DNA from: Novosphingobium sp. 9U | GTDB taxonomy: Bacteria > Pseudomonadota > Alphaproteobacteria > Sphingomonadales > Sphingomonadaceae | DNA: 64,000 nt | Direction of reading: 5' to 3' | Assembly: GCF_902506425.1 (NCBI RefSeq) | Contig: NZ_LR732504.1 | Location: forward strand, 62,001-126,000 | Part shown: positions 38,278-46,500 of the stretch, one piece after another | How the letters are laid out: every line of letters begins with the position of its first letter | How positions within the stretch are numbered: the stretch's first letter is position 1 | The notes under the pieces: generated by a model | The model's database searches: none | What the model saw: only the letters and a program-made list of their open reading frames with translations | What the model was told of the DNA's origin: nothing | Made by a program: the position numbers and the translations under genes

Positions 38278-38895
38278 ATGACCCTGCTGCAGACGATCGA
38301 GGCCAACTGGCTGCTCTTCGCGGTGGCGCTGGTGATCGCGGTGATCCTCGCGTTCTGGCTGTTCGGCCGCGCAAGCAAGCCCAAGGTGCGCGAGCGGCGG
38401 CCCGACGTCCTCGACGAAGGCGCTGCCCCGGCACAGCGCAACCAGGCGCTGATCGACGCACCGCCTGCCGCCGCGACGATGCCGGCGCCGATCGTGCCCC
38501 CTCCCGTCGTGCCCCCTGCCGCGGCCGGCACTTTCGCGGGCATCGGCGAAGTCATCGCCTACGGCGCGCAGGACGAAGCGCGGGCGGCCGAGATCCCCGC
38601 GAGCGACGATCCCGTTGCCGAGCAGTCAGCCGTCGTTCCCGCCACGTCCGAACCCGGCGAAGACGACCTGCGCCGGATCAAGGGCCTGGGTCCCAAGCTC
38701 GTGGCGACACTGCATGCGTTGGGCGTGACCCGTTACGCCCAGATCGCGGCCTGGACCGATGCCGACCTCGACGAGCTCGACCCCAAGCTGGGCGCCTTCG
38801 CCGGGCGGCCACGGCGCGATTCCTGGGTCGAGCAGGCGCAACTGCTCGCAGGGGGCGACACCGGCGCCTACGAGGCGAAGTTCGGCAAGCTCTGA
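38278..38895 (+). CDS. membrane-anchored helix-hairpin-helix protein
   Basis: A 205-residue protein with one N-terminal membrane span (about residues 9-29, WLLFAVALVIAVILAFWLF) and a Pro/Ala-rich linker. A C-terminal helix-hairpin-helix-like domain follows (about 130-195, DDLRRIKGLGPKLVATLHALGVTRYAQIAAWTDADLDELD), similar to the domain in proteins annotated as flap-endonuclease-like 5' nucleases. No nuclease residues are evident, so nucleic-acid binding at the membrane is only a possibility. An upstream in-frame ATG at 38239 also has a good aaggag site, so the N-terminus may be 13 residues longer. Confidence 0.75.
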   Translation: MTLLQTIEANWLLFAVALVIAVILAFWLFGRASKPKVRERRPDVLDEGAAPAQRNQALIDAPPAAATMPAPIVPPPVVPPAAAGTFAGIGEVIAYGAQDEARAAEIPASDDPVAEQSAVVPATSEPGEDDLRRIKGLGPKLVATLHALGVTRYAQIAAWTDADLDELDPKLGAFAGRPRRDSWVEQAQLLAGGDTGAYEAKFGKL

Positions 38896-38896
38896 C

Positions 38897-39523
38897 TTGG
38901 CCGCGGTAGTCAGCGAGGCCGATCTGAAGGCGAGTGCGGCCGGCCGGCGCATGGGGGCAAAGTCGTCCGAGACGCGCTCGTTCCTGCTGGACAGCGCCGA
39001 GACCATCATGCGCGAAGAGGGCTATGCCGCCGTCACCTCGCGCCAGTTGGCCAAGGCGGCACAGATGTCACCGCAGATCGTCTACTACTATTTCCGCACC
39101 ATGGACGACCTGTTCGAGGCGCTGTTCCTGCGCTTCGCCGAAGTCCTGCACGCCGCCCTGGAAGAGGCGGCCCAGCATGACGAACCGATCCTGGCGATGT
39201 GGAAGCTCAGTTCCGATCCGTCGCGCGCCACCATCGTCACCGAGTTCCTGGCGCTGGCCAACCATCGCAAGGGGATCGCGGCGGTAATTGCGCAGTTCGG
39301 CGTGCGCTATCAGGCGCGCCAGGCGGAGATCATCGCGGAGACATTGGATCGGCGCGGCATCAAGTTGGCTGGCTGGACGCCGCAACGCTTGGCGACGGTG
39401 CTGGAGAACCTGGCGCGCAGCTTCCTGCTCGGCGCGAACTTTGACATGCCGGGCCACCACGACACGCACGCGTTCGTAACCGAGTGGCTGGCGCAGACGC
39501 TTTCCGGCAAGCCTGACGCCTGA
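38897..39523 (+). CDS. TetR-family transcriptional regulator
   Basis: A TetR regulator of about 208 residues. The DNA-binding HTH is YAAVTSRQLAKAAQMSPQIVYYYFRTMDDLFEAL (about residues 40-75), followed by the all-helical ligand domain. The start is uncertain: TTG at 38897 (1 nt after the previous stop) keeps the conserved-looking AAGRRMGAKSSETR stretch, whereas ATG at 38951 shortens it to 190 residues; neither has a strong ribosome site. Four 7-bp repeats cover its stop codon. It converges with the carboxymuconolactone-decarboxylase-like gene, and no obvious target is adjacent. Confidence 0.82.
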   Translation: MAAVVSEADLKASAAGRRMGAKSSETRSFLLDSAETIMREEGYAAVTSRQLAKAAQMSPQIVYYYFRTMDDLFEALFLRFAEVLHAALEEAAQHDEPILAMWKLSSDPSRATIVTEFLALANHRKGIAAVIAQFGVRYQARQAEIIAETLDRRGIKLAGWTPQRLATVLENLARSFLLGANFDMPGHHDTHAFVTEWLAQTLSGKPDA

Positions 39524-39539
39524 CGCCTGACGCCTGACG
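39512..39539. repeat. four tandem copies of a 7-bp repeat
   Basis: The unit cctgacg occurs four times in a row and a degenerate fifth (cctacgc) follows. The TetR stop codon lies in the second unit and the convergent gene ends directly after the fourth. Because translation enters at the first unit, changes in copy number would not alter either protein. Confidence 0.9.
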
Positions 39540-39540
39540 C

Positions 39541-40131
39541 CTACGCGGGCGCGCCGTACTTCTTCGCCAGTGCCAGCAGGTCGGGCATGCGGGGAATGGC
39601 TGTCGCCTTCATCATGTAGGCGACTGTCGTGTAGCAGCCGATCGCAAACAGGAAGTCGAGCATCTGGGCATTGTCCCACTCGGCGCTGAGTGCGGCCCAA
39701 GTGGCATCGCTGAGCGTTGAGGACTCGATCAGTTCCTCGGTCGCCAGGATCACCGTGCGCTCGAACGGCGTGAAGTAGGGATCGGAGGCGCCGACCTGGA
39801 TCGGCCCGTACATCTCGGGATCGAGCCCGCACAGGACGCTCGTGTTGAGGTGGCTGGACCACATGGAGGTCGCCTTGGTCAGCCAGGCGAGCCGCATGAT
39901 CGCGATCTGCCGCTGCTTCACCGGCAAGGTGCTGGTGGTGAGCACGTGGATGTTGAAGGCCGAGAACACGTCGGCGAGCGCAGGATTGTGCGCGAAGGTC
40001 AGCAGCACCGGATGCTGGTCGGCGTCCTTGAAGAAGCCGCCGCTCCACTTGTCCAGGAACGCGCGTGCCTCGGGGCCGATCTCGTCCGGGCGGATCGGCG
40101 GCATGCGCGCGGGTGGGTCTGGTGGCAGCAT
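39541..40131 (-). CDS. carboxymuconolactone decarboxylase-like (AhpD-fold) protein
   Basis: A 196-residue CMD-family protein (VLLTFAHNPALADVFSAFNIHVL, KQRQIAIMRLAWLTKATSMWSSHLNTSV). The usual AhpD CxxC is replaced by MWSS, so it cannot act as an AhpD-type thiol peroxidase partner; a decarboxylase or other function is more likely. The ATG at 40131 follows a gggagag site. Such proteins are common beside TetR regulators in sphingomonads, often near aromatic or lipid catabolism genes. The substrate is unknown. Confidence 0.83.
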   Translation of the reverse strand: MLPPDPPARMPPIRPDEIGPEARAFLDKWSGGFFKDADQHPVLLTFAHNPALADVFSAFNIHVLTTSTLPVKQRQIAIMRLAWLTKATSMWSSHLNTSVLCGLDPEMYGPIQVGASDPYFTPFERTVILATEELIESSTLSDATWAALSAEWDNAQMLDFLFAIGCYTTVAYMMKATAIPRMPDLLALAKKYGAPA

Positions 40132-40260
40132 TGGTTCTCTCCCCGCCGGTTTCCACGTCGGCGCTGAGCACTCGGTTAGGACCAGCGGGAGAGGCGTGTC
40201 AACGCGAGGACCGGATGCGGGTTGATACGATCGGGCCCGGGATCAAGCGAACGACTGCCT

Positions 40261-41082
40261 TCAGGCCGCGGCTCGCTCCTCCAGCGCCTTGGTCTCCGCA
40301 CGCTTGGCCTTGGCCTTGATCCGGGCGCGATGCTCATCACCGTAATCGAGCGTGCCGAACATCCAGTCGTAGAGCAGCGTGATCGTGGCGAAGTTGCCGC
40401 CGGTGAACTTGGCGTGGTGGTTGTGGTGCATCTCCGCCGCGTGATTCAGGTAGCGGAACGGAAAGCGATCGCTCTCCCACAAGTCATGGTTGTGCAGGTT
40501 GACCTGCGAGAACACGATCCAGGTCGCGACCACCGTCACCACGTGGAAGTCGCCCATGAAGCGAGACAGCGCGAAGATCGTCCCGATGTACAAGCTCAGC
40601 CCGATCGCGACCTCCAACGGGTGGATGTAGCTGGAGTCCCCGCGGCAGGGATTGTGCTGGCGGTGGTGCACGGCATGCATCCAGGTCAGCGGCCCTTGCC
40701 GGCCGTTGGCGTCGTGAAAAGCGAAACGGTGCGTCAGGTAGTAGACGAAGTCGTAGACCATCAAAATCACGACCATGTCGACCAGGACCTGCCACCAGGG
40801 CTGCGGCTGCGCGGTCAGACAGAAGGGCATGATCGCTGCAAAGATCACCGCAACGAAGATACCGCCCCACTTGCGGTTCCATTTCTGGTTGGCCGCGTAA
40901 TTGGGTTTCGCCATCTTGTCGGCGTAGGCCTTGCGGTTGCGCGCATCCTCGGTGCGGAAGACCGGCACCAGCAGCACCAACTTGGCAAGGACGAAGTTCA
41001 CCGCGAAGATCGACACCAGCGTCACCGCCGACAATCCCCAGTGATAATCGTTCGCCAGCGCGTCCAGCCAAGTCGCCTGCAT
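40261..41082 (-). CDS. sterol desaturase/fatty acid hydroxylase superfamily protein
   Basis: A 273-residue membrane enzyme with 4-5 spans and the three histidine clusters of di-iron hydroxylases: HRFAFH (residues 118-123), HAVHHRQH (136-143) and HHNHH near the C-terminus, with an extra LHNHD. Family members hydroxylate or desaturate sterols, carotenoids, fatty acids or hopanoids in the inner membrane using O2. The product here is unknown. The C-terminus is a charged Ala/Lys tail. A small dyad (41134-41148) lies upstream. Confidence 0.88.
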   Translation of the reverse strand: MQATWLDALANDYHWGLSAVTLVSIFAVNFVLAKLVLLVPVFRTEDARNRKAYADKMAKPNYAANQKWNRKWGGIFVAVIFAAIMPFCLTAQPQPWWQVLVDMVVILMVYDFVYYLTHRFAFHDANGRQGPLTWMHAVHHRQHNPCRGDSSYIHPLEVAIGLSLYIGTIFALSRFMGDFHVVTVVATWIVFSQVNLHNHDLWESDRFPFRYLNHAAEMHHNHHAKFTGGNFATITLLYDWMFGTLDYGDEHRARIKAKAKRAETKALEERAAA

Positions 41083-41133
41083 GATCCCATCCCGTCGCTA
41101 TCGGACAGACTCGTCCGTTGACCGGCTTATAGC

Positions 41134-41148
41134 GAGAACAGCATTCTC
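41134..41148. promoter_or_regulatory. small dyad upstream of the sterol desaturase-like gene
   Basis: gagaa-cagca-ttctc is a perfect 5+5 inverted repeat 52 nt upstream of the start codon, beside a tataag sequence on the minus strand that could be a -10. It is short and may be chance. Confidence 0.2.
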
Positions 41149-41241
41149 ATGCAATTGTGAGTTTCGGCGGATCGTAGAAGTGGGGCTGATCTAGACTCTG
41201 TCCTGTGGGCCGGTGCCGCTTCCGCTTCATGCGGACAGACC

Positions 41242-42474
41242 CTAGGGCTTGGTCCAACGCGCTATGAAGAAGCCGTCGAGCCCGCCTACCTCGCGCAACA
41301 TGCCCGGATCAGTGCGCACCCAGCCTTCGCCTCCCGGCGTAAGTCCCTGCGGCAGTTCGTCCGCTGCGATCGGGTTGGGGGTGAGGGCAACGCCCATGGC
41401 GCGCGCCTCGCCTTCCTCCGGCTCCAGCGAGCACACGGCGTAAACCAGCGTGCCGCCGCTCGCGAGCCAGCCACTCGCCCGCTGCAGCAGCGCATCCTGC
41501 AGCTCGGTCATCTCGACGATCTGGCGCGCGCCGATGCGATGCAGCACATCGGGATGGCGGCGGCAGGTGCCGGTCGCGCTGCATGGCGCATCGAGGAGGA
41601 TGGCGTCGTAGGCGCCGTCCGGCTCCCAGGTCCGGGCGTCGGCGGTGACCACCTGCGCGCTCAAGCCTGTGCGATCGAGATTGTCGCGCAGCCGCTCTAG
41701 CCGCCGTTTGCTGACGTCCAGTGCGGTGACCTGCCAACCGGCCGCAGCAAGCTGCAGCGTCTTGCCGCCGGGAGCCGCGCACAAGTCCAGCACGCGCCGC
41801 CCCTCGCCCGGGCCAAGCAGCCGTGCCGGCAGGCTGGCGGCGAGGTCCTGCACCCACCAGGCGCCTTCGCGATAGCCCGGCAGGCTCTCGATCGATGCGC
41901 CGCGCGGCAGTCGCACATGGCCCGGCGCAAACGAGGTTCCGCCCAGCCGGTCGGCCCACTCGGCGGTTGCCCCAGGCTCACGCAAGGTCACGTCGAGCGG
42001 GGGCGGCACGGCCAGGCCTTGGGCGATGTCGGCGGCCCGCTCACCCCAGCGCTCGGCGACACCGGGCGGCAATGTCGGTACTTCGGGCAGCTCGGCGCCG
42101 CCCTTCATCAGCGTCGAGAACACGCCATGCGCCAGCCGCCGCGGCCCACCCATCAGCAGCGGCAATCCGGTGGCGATCACCGCATGGGCGGGCGTCTCCA
42201 GCCGCAGCACTTGCGCCAGCATGATCTCCAGCACCGCGCGTGCCTTGGCATCGTCGGGCAGCACCTGGTGCGTAGCGCCGTCGATCAGCGCATCGAGATC
42301 GGCGCGCCAGCGCAGGGCTTCCGAGGCGATCGCGCGGGCGAGCGCACGATCGGCATCGCCACGCACGCGCGCCAGCGCCGAGCTGCCCGCCTGCTCCAGG
42401 GTCTCGCCCCGGCGCAGCACCGCATCGATCAGGTTGAGCGCGGCGCGGCGCGCCGGAAGGCCGGGTATGTCCAT
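41242..42474 (-). CDS. rsmB: 16S rRNA m5C967 methyltransferase
   Basis: A 410-residue RsmB-type enzyme with an N-terminal NusB-like RNA-binding domain (about 1-140) and a Rossmann SAM methyltransferase. Motif I is LDLCAAPGGKTLQLA, and the two catalytic cysteines lie in DAPCSATGTCRRHPD (motif IV) and AVCSLEPEEGE (motif VI). The ATG at 42474 is preferred over the GTG at 42483 because aggtgc is better placed. It diverges from the small SdhAF4-like gene with a 65-nt gap. Confidence 0.94.
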   Translation of the reverse strand: MDIPGLPARRAALNLIDAVLRRGETLEQAGSSALARVRGDADRALARAIASEALRWRADLDALIDGATHQVLPDDAKARAVLEIMLAQVLRLETPAHAVIATGLPLLMGGPRRLAHGVFSTLMKGGAELPEVPTLPPGVAERWGERAADIAQGLAVPPPLDVTLREPGATAEWADRLGGTSFAPGHVRLPRGASIESLPGYREGAWWVQDLAASLPARLLGPGEGRRVLDLCAAPGGKTLQLAAAGWQVTALDVSKRRLERLRDNLDRTGLSAQVVTADARTWEPDGAYDAILLDAPCSATGTCRRHPDVLHRIGARQIVEMTELQDALLQRASGWLASGGTLVYAVCSLEPEEGEARAMGVALTPNPIAADELPQGLTPGGEGWVRTDPGMLREVGGLDGFFIARWTKP

Positions 42475-42539
42475 GGCGCGCACCTAGGCGCACCTGGGAG
42501 CGATTGCCAAGCGACGCCGGCCGCCCCACATGGAAAAGC

Positions 42540-42722
42540 ATGACCCAGCGAGCCAACCTTCAGCGAGCCACCCAGCGCCCGGGAACCTTCCACAAGCCCG
42601 CGCACTGGACCGACACGCCGCCGCCCGAGCCTGAAGCGGCCAAGCCGGAACAGGATCCCGATGGCCTCTCACCCACGCGCTATGGCGACTGGGTGCAGAA
42701 GGGCATTGCGATCGATTTCTGA
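42540..42722 (+). CDS. DUF1674 (succinate dehydrogenase assembly factor 4-like) protein
   Basis: A 60-residue protein whose C-terminus SPTRYGDWVQKGIAIDF matches the DUF1674/SDHAF4 signature (PTRYGDWE-K-G-x-x-DF). In mitochondria and some alphaproteobacteria this family helps assemble flavinylated SdhA. The N-terminal half is basic and disordered. The start at 42540 is favoured, as the family normally begins shortly before the Pro-rich linker. Confidence 0.88.
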   Translation: MTQRANLQRATQRPGTFHKPAHWTDTPPPEPEAAKPEQDPDGLSPTRYGDWVQKGIAIDF

Positions 42723-42825
42723 AGAATACGGCTTGGTTCGTAGCGCGACCAGCTCCTCCTCGCCGAGGCGGGGATGCAGGGCTAGATGATCGGGCTTTGA
42801 TTGCTTAGTCAGACTCGGCCCAAGT

Positions 42826-43821
42826 CTACGAAGCACTTGTCTCCGCAGCGACGCAGCGGTTGCGGCCACCGCGCTTGGCTGCATAAAGCGGCACGTCGGC
42901 AGCGGCGACCCAGTGCTCGGCATCGCAGATTGCGGGGCTGAGCATCGCCACGCCGAAGCTTGCCGTAACCACCAGGTGAACGCCCGGGGCCGGCTCGATC
43001 GAGGCGGAGGCGATCGCCTCGCGGAACCGGTCTGCCGCGGCCAAGGCGGCTTCGCTCCCGGTTTCGGGCATCAGCATGGCGAATTCCTCGCCGCCCAGCC
43101 GCCCGAGCAAGTCGTTGGGCCGCTTGGCCGCTTCGAGCACGGCCGCGACTTGGCGCAGCACCGTGTCGCCCGCGGGATGGCCATGCGTGTCGTTGATCGA
43201 CTTGAAATGATCGATGTCGATCATCGCCAGGCTCGCCGGGCGGCCATAGCGGCGGAACCGCTCGATCTCCTGGTTCGCGCTTTCGACGAAGCCGCGGCGG
43301 GTCAGCGCCCCGGTCAGCTGGTCGCGCCCGGCGATGCGGCGCAGTTCCAATTCGTCGACGACGATACGCGCGAACTTGTCGAGGATCGCGATCTCGGCCG
43401 GCGAGAACTCGCGCGTCTGCGTGTCGATCGCGCAGAGCGAGCCGACGTTGTACCCTTCGGAGGTGCGCAGCGGCACGCCGGCGTAGCTGCGGATGTTGAG
43501 CTCGCCGCGCACGAGCGGATTGTCGGTGAAGCGCTCGTCCTGGGTCGCGTCGGGGATCACCATCGGCTCGCGCTGGGCTACAGTATGCGTGCAGAAGGAC
43601 ACGGCGCGGGAGGTTTCCTGGGCACCGATGCCGCTGCGCGCCTTGAACCATTGGCGGTCCGCATCGACCAGCGAAACCGCGGCCATCGGAACACCCAGCA
43701 CCGTCCGGATCAGCGCGACCACGTTCTCAAATGGCTCTTCGGGCGGAGTGTCCAGCACCTCGAGGCGACGCAGGGCCGCCAATCGGGCGAATTCATCGTT
43801 CAACGCAGGATCTCGATACAT
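42826..43821 (-). CDS. GAF-domain diguanylate cyclase
   Basis: A 331-residue cytoplasmic protein. The GAF sensor domain is about residues 25-160 (RTVLGVPMAAVSLVDADRQWFKARSGI ... SFCTHTVAQREPMVIPD), and the GGDEF domain about 168-320. The active site is GGEEF (243-247), preceded by the product-inhibition I-site RPND exactly five residues upstream, so an active, feedback-regulated c-di-GMP synthase is likely. No membrane span is present, so the signal sensed is intracellular or diffusible. The start at 43821 has aaggg close upstream. A 115-nt gap separates it from the next gene. Confidence 0.9.
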   Translation of the reverse strand: MYRDPALNDEFARLAALRRLEVLDTPPEEPFENVVALIRTVLGVPMAAVSLVDADRQWFKARSGIGAQETSRAVSFCTHTVAQREPMVIPDATQDERFTDNPLVRGELNIRSYAGVPLRTSEGYNVGSLCAIDTQTREFSPAEIAILDKFARIVVDELELRRIAGRDQLTGALTRRGFVESANQEIERFRRYGRPASLAMIDIDHFKSINDTHGHPAGDTVLRQVAAVLEAAKRPNDLLGRLGGEEFAMLMPETGSEAALAAADRFREAIASASIEPAPGVHLVVTASFGVAMLSPAICDAEHWVAAADVPLYAAKRGGRNRCVAAETSAS

Positions 43822-43936
43822 CCCTTGCTCTCGTGTTTGACGACCACCGTGCCGCAACGCGGACCACAGATAAGTACACAAGTGATAGTTAAGAAATTTT
43901 CCCAGACGCCTCGTCTCACCGCGATCCTGGGTCGGA

Positions 43937-44473
43937 TCAGGGCAGGATTTCGATCTGCGCGTCGTCCGGCACGATCCGCCACAAGGTTTCGATCTCGCGG
44001 TCGGACACCGCGATGCAGCCATCGGTCCAGTCGCCGGCCACGCGGCCCTGATAACCGTTGGGCTGACCATGAATCATGATCAGGCCGCCGGCGCTGCGCC
44101 CTTGTTCGCGCGCCGCTGCGACCTGCTCGCCGTTCGGATAGGAGACGTGGAGCGAGAGATGATAGGCGCTGCGCGGGTTGCGCCAGTCGATGCGGTACCG
44201 GCCCTCGGGCGTGCGGCCATCGCCCTCGAACTGCTTGGCCCCTTGCGGCTCGGGGCCGAGCTGGATGCCTGAGATTGTCAGCAGCAGCTGAGAGCCCGAC
44301 CAAGCCTCCAGCGTGCGCGCCGCCTTGCGCACGCGCAGGAAGTCGGCCCGGTCGCTCTGGAGCGCAATTGGCGGAGCAGGTGCGGGTTGCGGGGACGACG
44401 GCACCGAACTGCAGCCGGTCACCATCAGCAGAGCGATGGGAAGACCTGTCCGCATCGCCCTGCCGCCGATCAT
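43937..44473 (-). CDS. L,D-transpeptidase family lipoprotein (YafK-like)
   Basis: A 178-residue putative lipoprotein with lipobox LMVTGC (Cys21) and a YkuD catalytic domain. His135 in MIHGQ and the catalytic Cys153 in DWTDGCIAVSD are visible. YkuD proteins make or edit 3-3 peptidoglycan cross-links or attach lipoproteins to peptidoglycan; YafK-type members act as amidases/transpeptidases. The start at 44473 has aggac upstream; an internal ATG at 44455 is equally acceptable. It follows purA by 2 nt on the same strand. Confidence 0.87.
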   Translation of the reverse strand: MIGGRAMRTGLPIALLMVTGCSSVPSSPQPAPAPPIALQSDRADFLRVRKAARTLEAWSGSQLLLTISGIQLGPEPQGAKQFEGDGRTPEGRYRIDWRNPRSAYHLSLHVSYPNGEQVAAAREQGRSAGGLIMIHGQPNGYQGRVAGDWTDGCIAVSDREIETLWRIVPDDAQIEILP

Positions 44474-44475
44474 TG

Positions 44476-45765
44476 TCAGTCCTGGAAAGGATCGCGCACG
44501 AGGATGGTGTCCTCACGCTCGGGGCTCGTGGAGACCAGCGCGACGGGCGTCTCAATCAGTTCCTGCACGCGCTGGATGTACTTGATCGCCTGCGCTGGCA
44601 GGTCCGCCCACGAGCGCGCACCGGCGGTGGTGCCGCTCCAGCCTTCCATCTCCTCGTAGATCGGCTCGACGTTGGCTTGGTCGGCGGCGTGGCTGGGGAA
44701 GTAGTCCAGCACTTTACCATTCAATCGATAGCCGGTGCAGATGCGCACTTTGTCGAAACCATCGAGCACGTCGACCTTGGTCAGCGCGATTCCGGTCACG
44801 CCGGAGATCGCGCAAGACTGGCGCACCAGCACCGCGTCGAACCAGCCGCAGCGGCGCTTGCGGCCGGTGACGGTGCCGAACTCGTGGCCCCGCTCGCCCA
44901 AGCGCTGGCCGGTCTCGTCCTCCAGCTCGGTCGGGAACGGGCCCGAGCCGACGCGGGTGGTGTAGGCCTTGACGATGCCGAGCACGAAACCAGTTGCCGA
45001 GGGCCCCAGGCCCGAGCCGCTCGCGGCGGTGCCGCTGACCGTGTTGGAACTGGTGACGAACGGGTATGTGCCGTGATCGACATCGAGTAGCACGCCTTGC
45101 GCACCTTCGAACAGGATACGCGCGCCGGCCTTGCGGACCTTGTTCAACCGCTTCCACACCGGCTGCGCATACTGGAGCACGAAGGGCGCGATCTCCTTGA
45201 GCGCGGCGACCAGCGCGTCCCGGTCCACCGGCGGCTCGCCGAATCCGGCGCGCAAGGCATCGTGATGGGCGCAGAGACGATCGAGTTGCGGCTCCAGCGC
45301 ATCCAGGTGCGCGAGATCACAGACGCGGATGGCGCGGCGGCCGACCTTGTCCTCATACGCCGGGCCGATGCCGCGGCCGGTGGTGCCGATCTTGCCCGAG
45401 GCCGCCGCGGCCTCGCGCAGGCCGTCGAGCACGCCGTGGATCGGCAGGATCAACGGGCAATTGTCGGCGATGGCAAAGTTCTCGGTGGTGATCGAGACGC
45501 CCTGGCCTTCGAGTTTCTCGACTTCGGCCTTCAAGGCCCACGGATCGAGCACCACGCCGTTGCCGATGATCGAGAGCGTTCCGGTGACGATGCCCGAGGG
45601 CAGCAGGCTCAGCTTGTAGACCTGCTCGCCGACGACGAGCGTGTGCCCGGCATTGTGGCCGCCCTGGAAGCGCACCACGGCATCGGCCCGGCTCGCCAGC
45701 CAGTCGACGATCTTGCCCTTGCCCTCATCGCCCCACTGGGCGCCGATCACGGTTACGTTGGCCAC
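44476..45765 (-). CDS. purA: adenylosuccinate synthetase
   Basis: The 429-residue enzyme makes adenylosuccinate from IMP, aspartate and GTP, the first step to AMP. The start is GTG with a ggaggc site about 10 nt upstream. Motifs [16 protein letters not shown] (P-loop), [27 protein letters not shown] and the GTP/Asp loops [28 protein letters not shown] are complete. The downstream L,D-transpeptidase appears to be cotranscribed, an unusual pairing. Confidence 0.98.
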   Translation of the reverse strand: MANVTVIGAQWGDEGKGKIVDWLASRADAVVRFQGGHNAGHTLVVGEQVYKLSLLPSGIVTGTLSIIGNGVVLDPWALKAEVEKLEGQGVSITTENFAIADNCPLILPIHGVLDGLREAAAASGKIGTTGRGIGPAYEDKVGRRAIRVCDLAHLDALEPQLDRLCAHHDALRAGFGEPPVDRDALVAALKEIAPFVLQYAQPVWKRLNKVRKAGARILFEGAQGVLLDVDHGTYPFVTSSNTVSGTAASGSGLGPSATGFVLGIVKAYTTRVGSGPFPTELEDETGQRLGERGHEFGTVTGRKRRCGWFDAVLVRQSCAISGVTGIALTKVDVLDGFDKVRICTGYRLNGKVLDYFPSHAADQANVEPIYEEMEGWSGTTAGARSWADLPAQAIKYIQRVQELIETPVALVSTSPEREDTILVRDPFQD

Positions 45766-45922
45766 AGTTACACTGCCTCCACCTGCCAGGGTGGATCCAC
45801 GGAACGCCCTTCGACAGGACTCGGCGATCGGGATGGTTCGGTCGGGCAGCGAACCACCCGGATTGCGGGGGCGCTCGTAGGCAAGCGCAGGGGACGCGTC
45901 AAGCGGGCATCAAGGCGCCCCT

Positions 45923-46369
45923 TCACCTTGGCAGACCCACCCCCTCGTAGAACTCGCCGGTCAGATCGCCCGGGCCCGAATAGAGCAGCTCGTGCAAGCG
46001 CCACGAGATGCACCAGGGGTCGCCCCCGTCAACATAGTACTCGTAATAGCGGGCGATGGTCGTAGTGGGCGGGCCGAGGGTCCAGGCGTAATGCTCGGTG
46101 ACGTAAGTCCGCCCGCTGGCGCGCTCCGCTCCGGTCAATTCGAGGTATGGGGTGCGGTAGCCGACCAGCACGCGCTTTACGCCGGCCAGCGTGCGCTCGA
46201 ACTCGCGCACGATCTCGTCACGCCCCCGCAGCACCGAGCCGTCGACGCGCCACTCGGCATCGGGCGTGAAGCATTGGGCGAACGCGGCGGCGTCCTTGCG
46301 CCAGACCGCATCAGTATAGAGCGCATGCAACTGGCGTATGCGTGCCTCGGCAGTGGCGAAGTCGGTCAT
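45923..46369 (-). CDS. SnoaL-like nuclear transport factor 2 family protein
   Basis: A 148-residue NTF2-fold protein (ARIRQLHALYTDAVWRKDAAAFAQCFTPDAEWRVDG ... GRDEIVREFERTL). The SnoaL-like pocket often binds steroids, polyketides or small cyclic substrates, but no active-site pair of a known isomerase can be identified with confidence. It is a singleton upstream of purA on the same strand, 157 nt away; a stretch there (cccttcgacaggactcgg) resembles a common intergenic repeat. Confidence 0.75.
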   Translation of the reverse strand: MTDFATAEARIRQLHALYTDAVWRKDAAAFAQCFTPDAEWRVDGSVLRGRDEIVREFERTLAGVKRVLVGYRTPYLELTGAERASGRTYVTEHYAWTLGPPTTTIARYYEYYVDGGDPWCISWRLHELLYSGPGDLTGEFYEGVGLPR

Positions 46370-46500
46370 CGGCGAGTTGGCGTGCCGCGCTGGCCCCTTG
46401 GCGGACGTGAGTGGACGCTAGACCCGCATTCGCTAACCGTGGCAACTGACAGTCCGGTCCGATGCTCCACCGTATCGGATCGATCTGGCAGCCGCGCGCC

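Noticed and set aside
39505..39545. Phase-variable C-terminus of the TetR protein through the 7-bp repeats
   Set aside because: Reading from the first unit always meets the same stop codon, so slippage cannot change the protein.
41197..41239. Possible terminator with tctgtcc / ggacaga arms after rsmB
   Set aside because: A 7-bp stem with a loop of about 29 nt and no T-tract is too weak to support.
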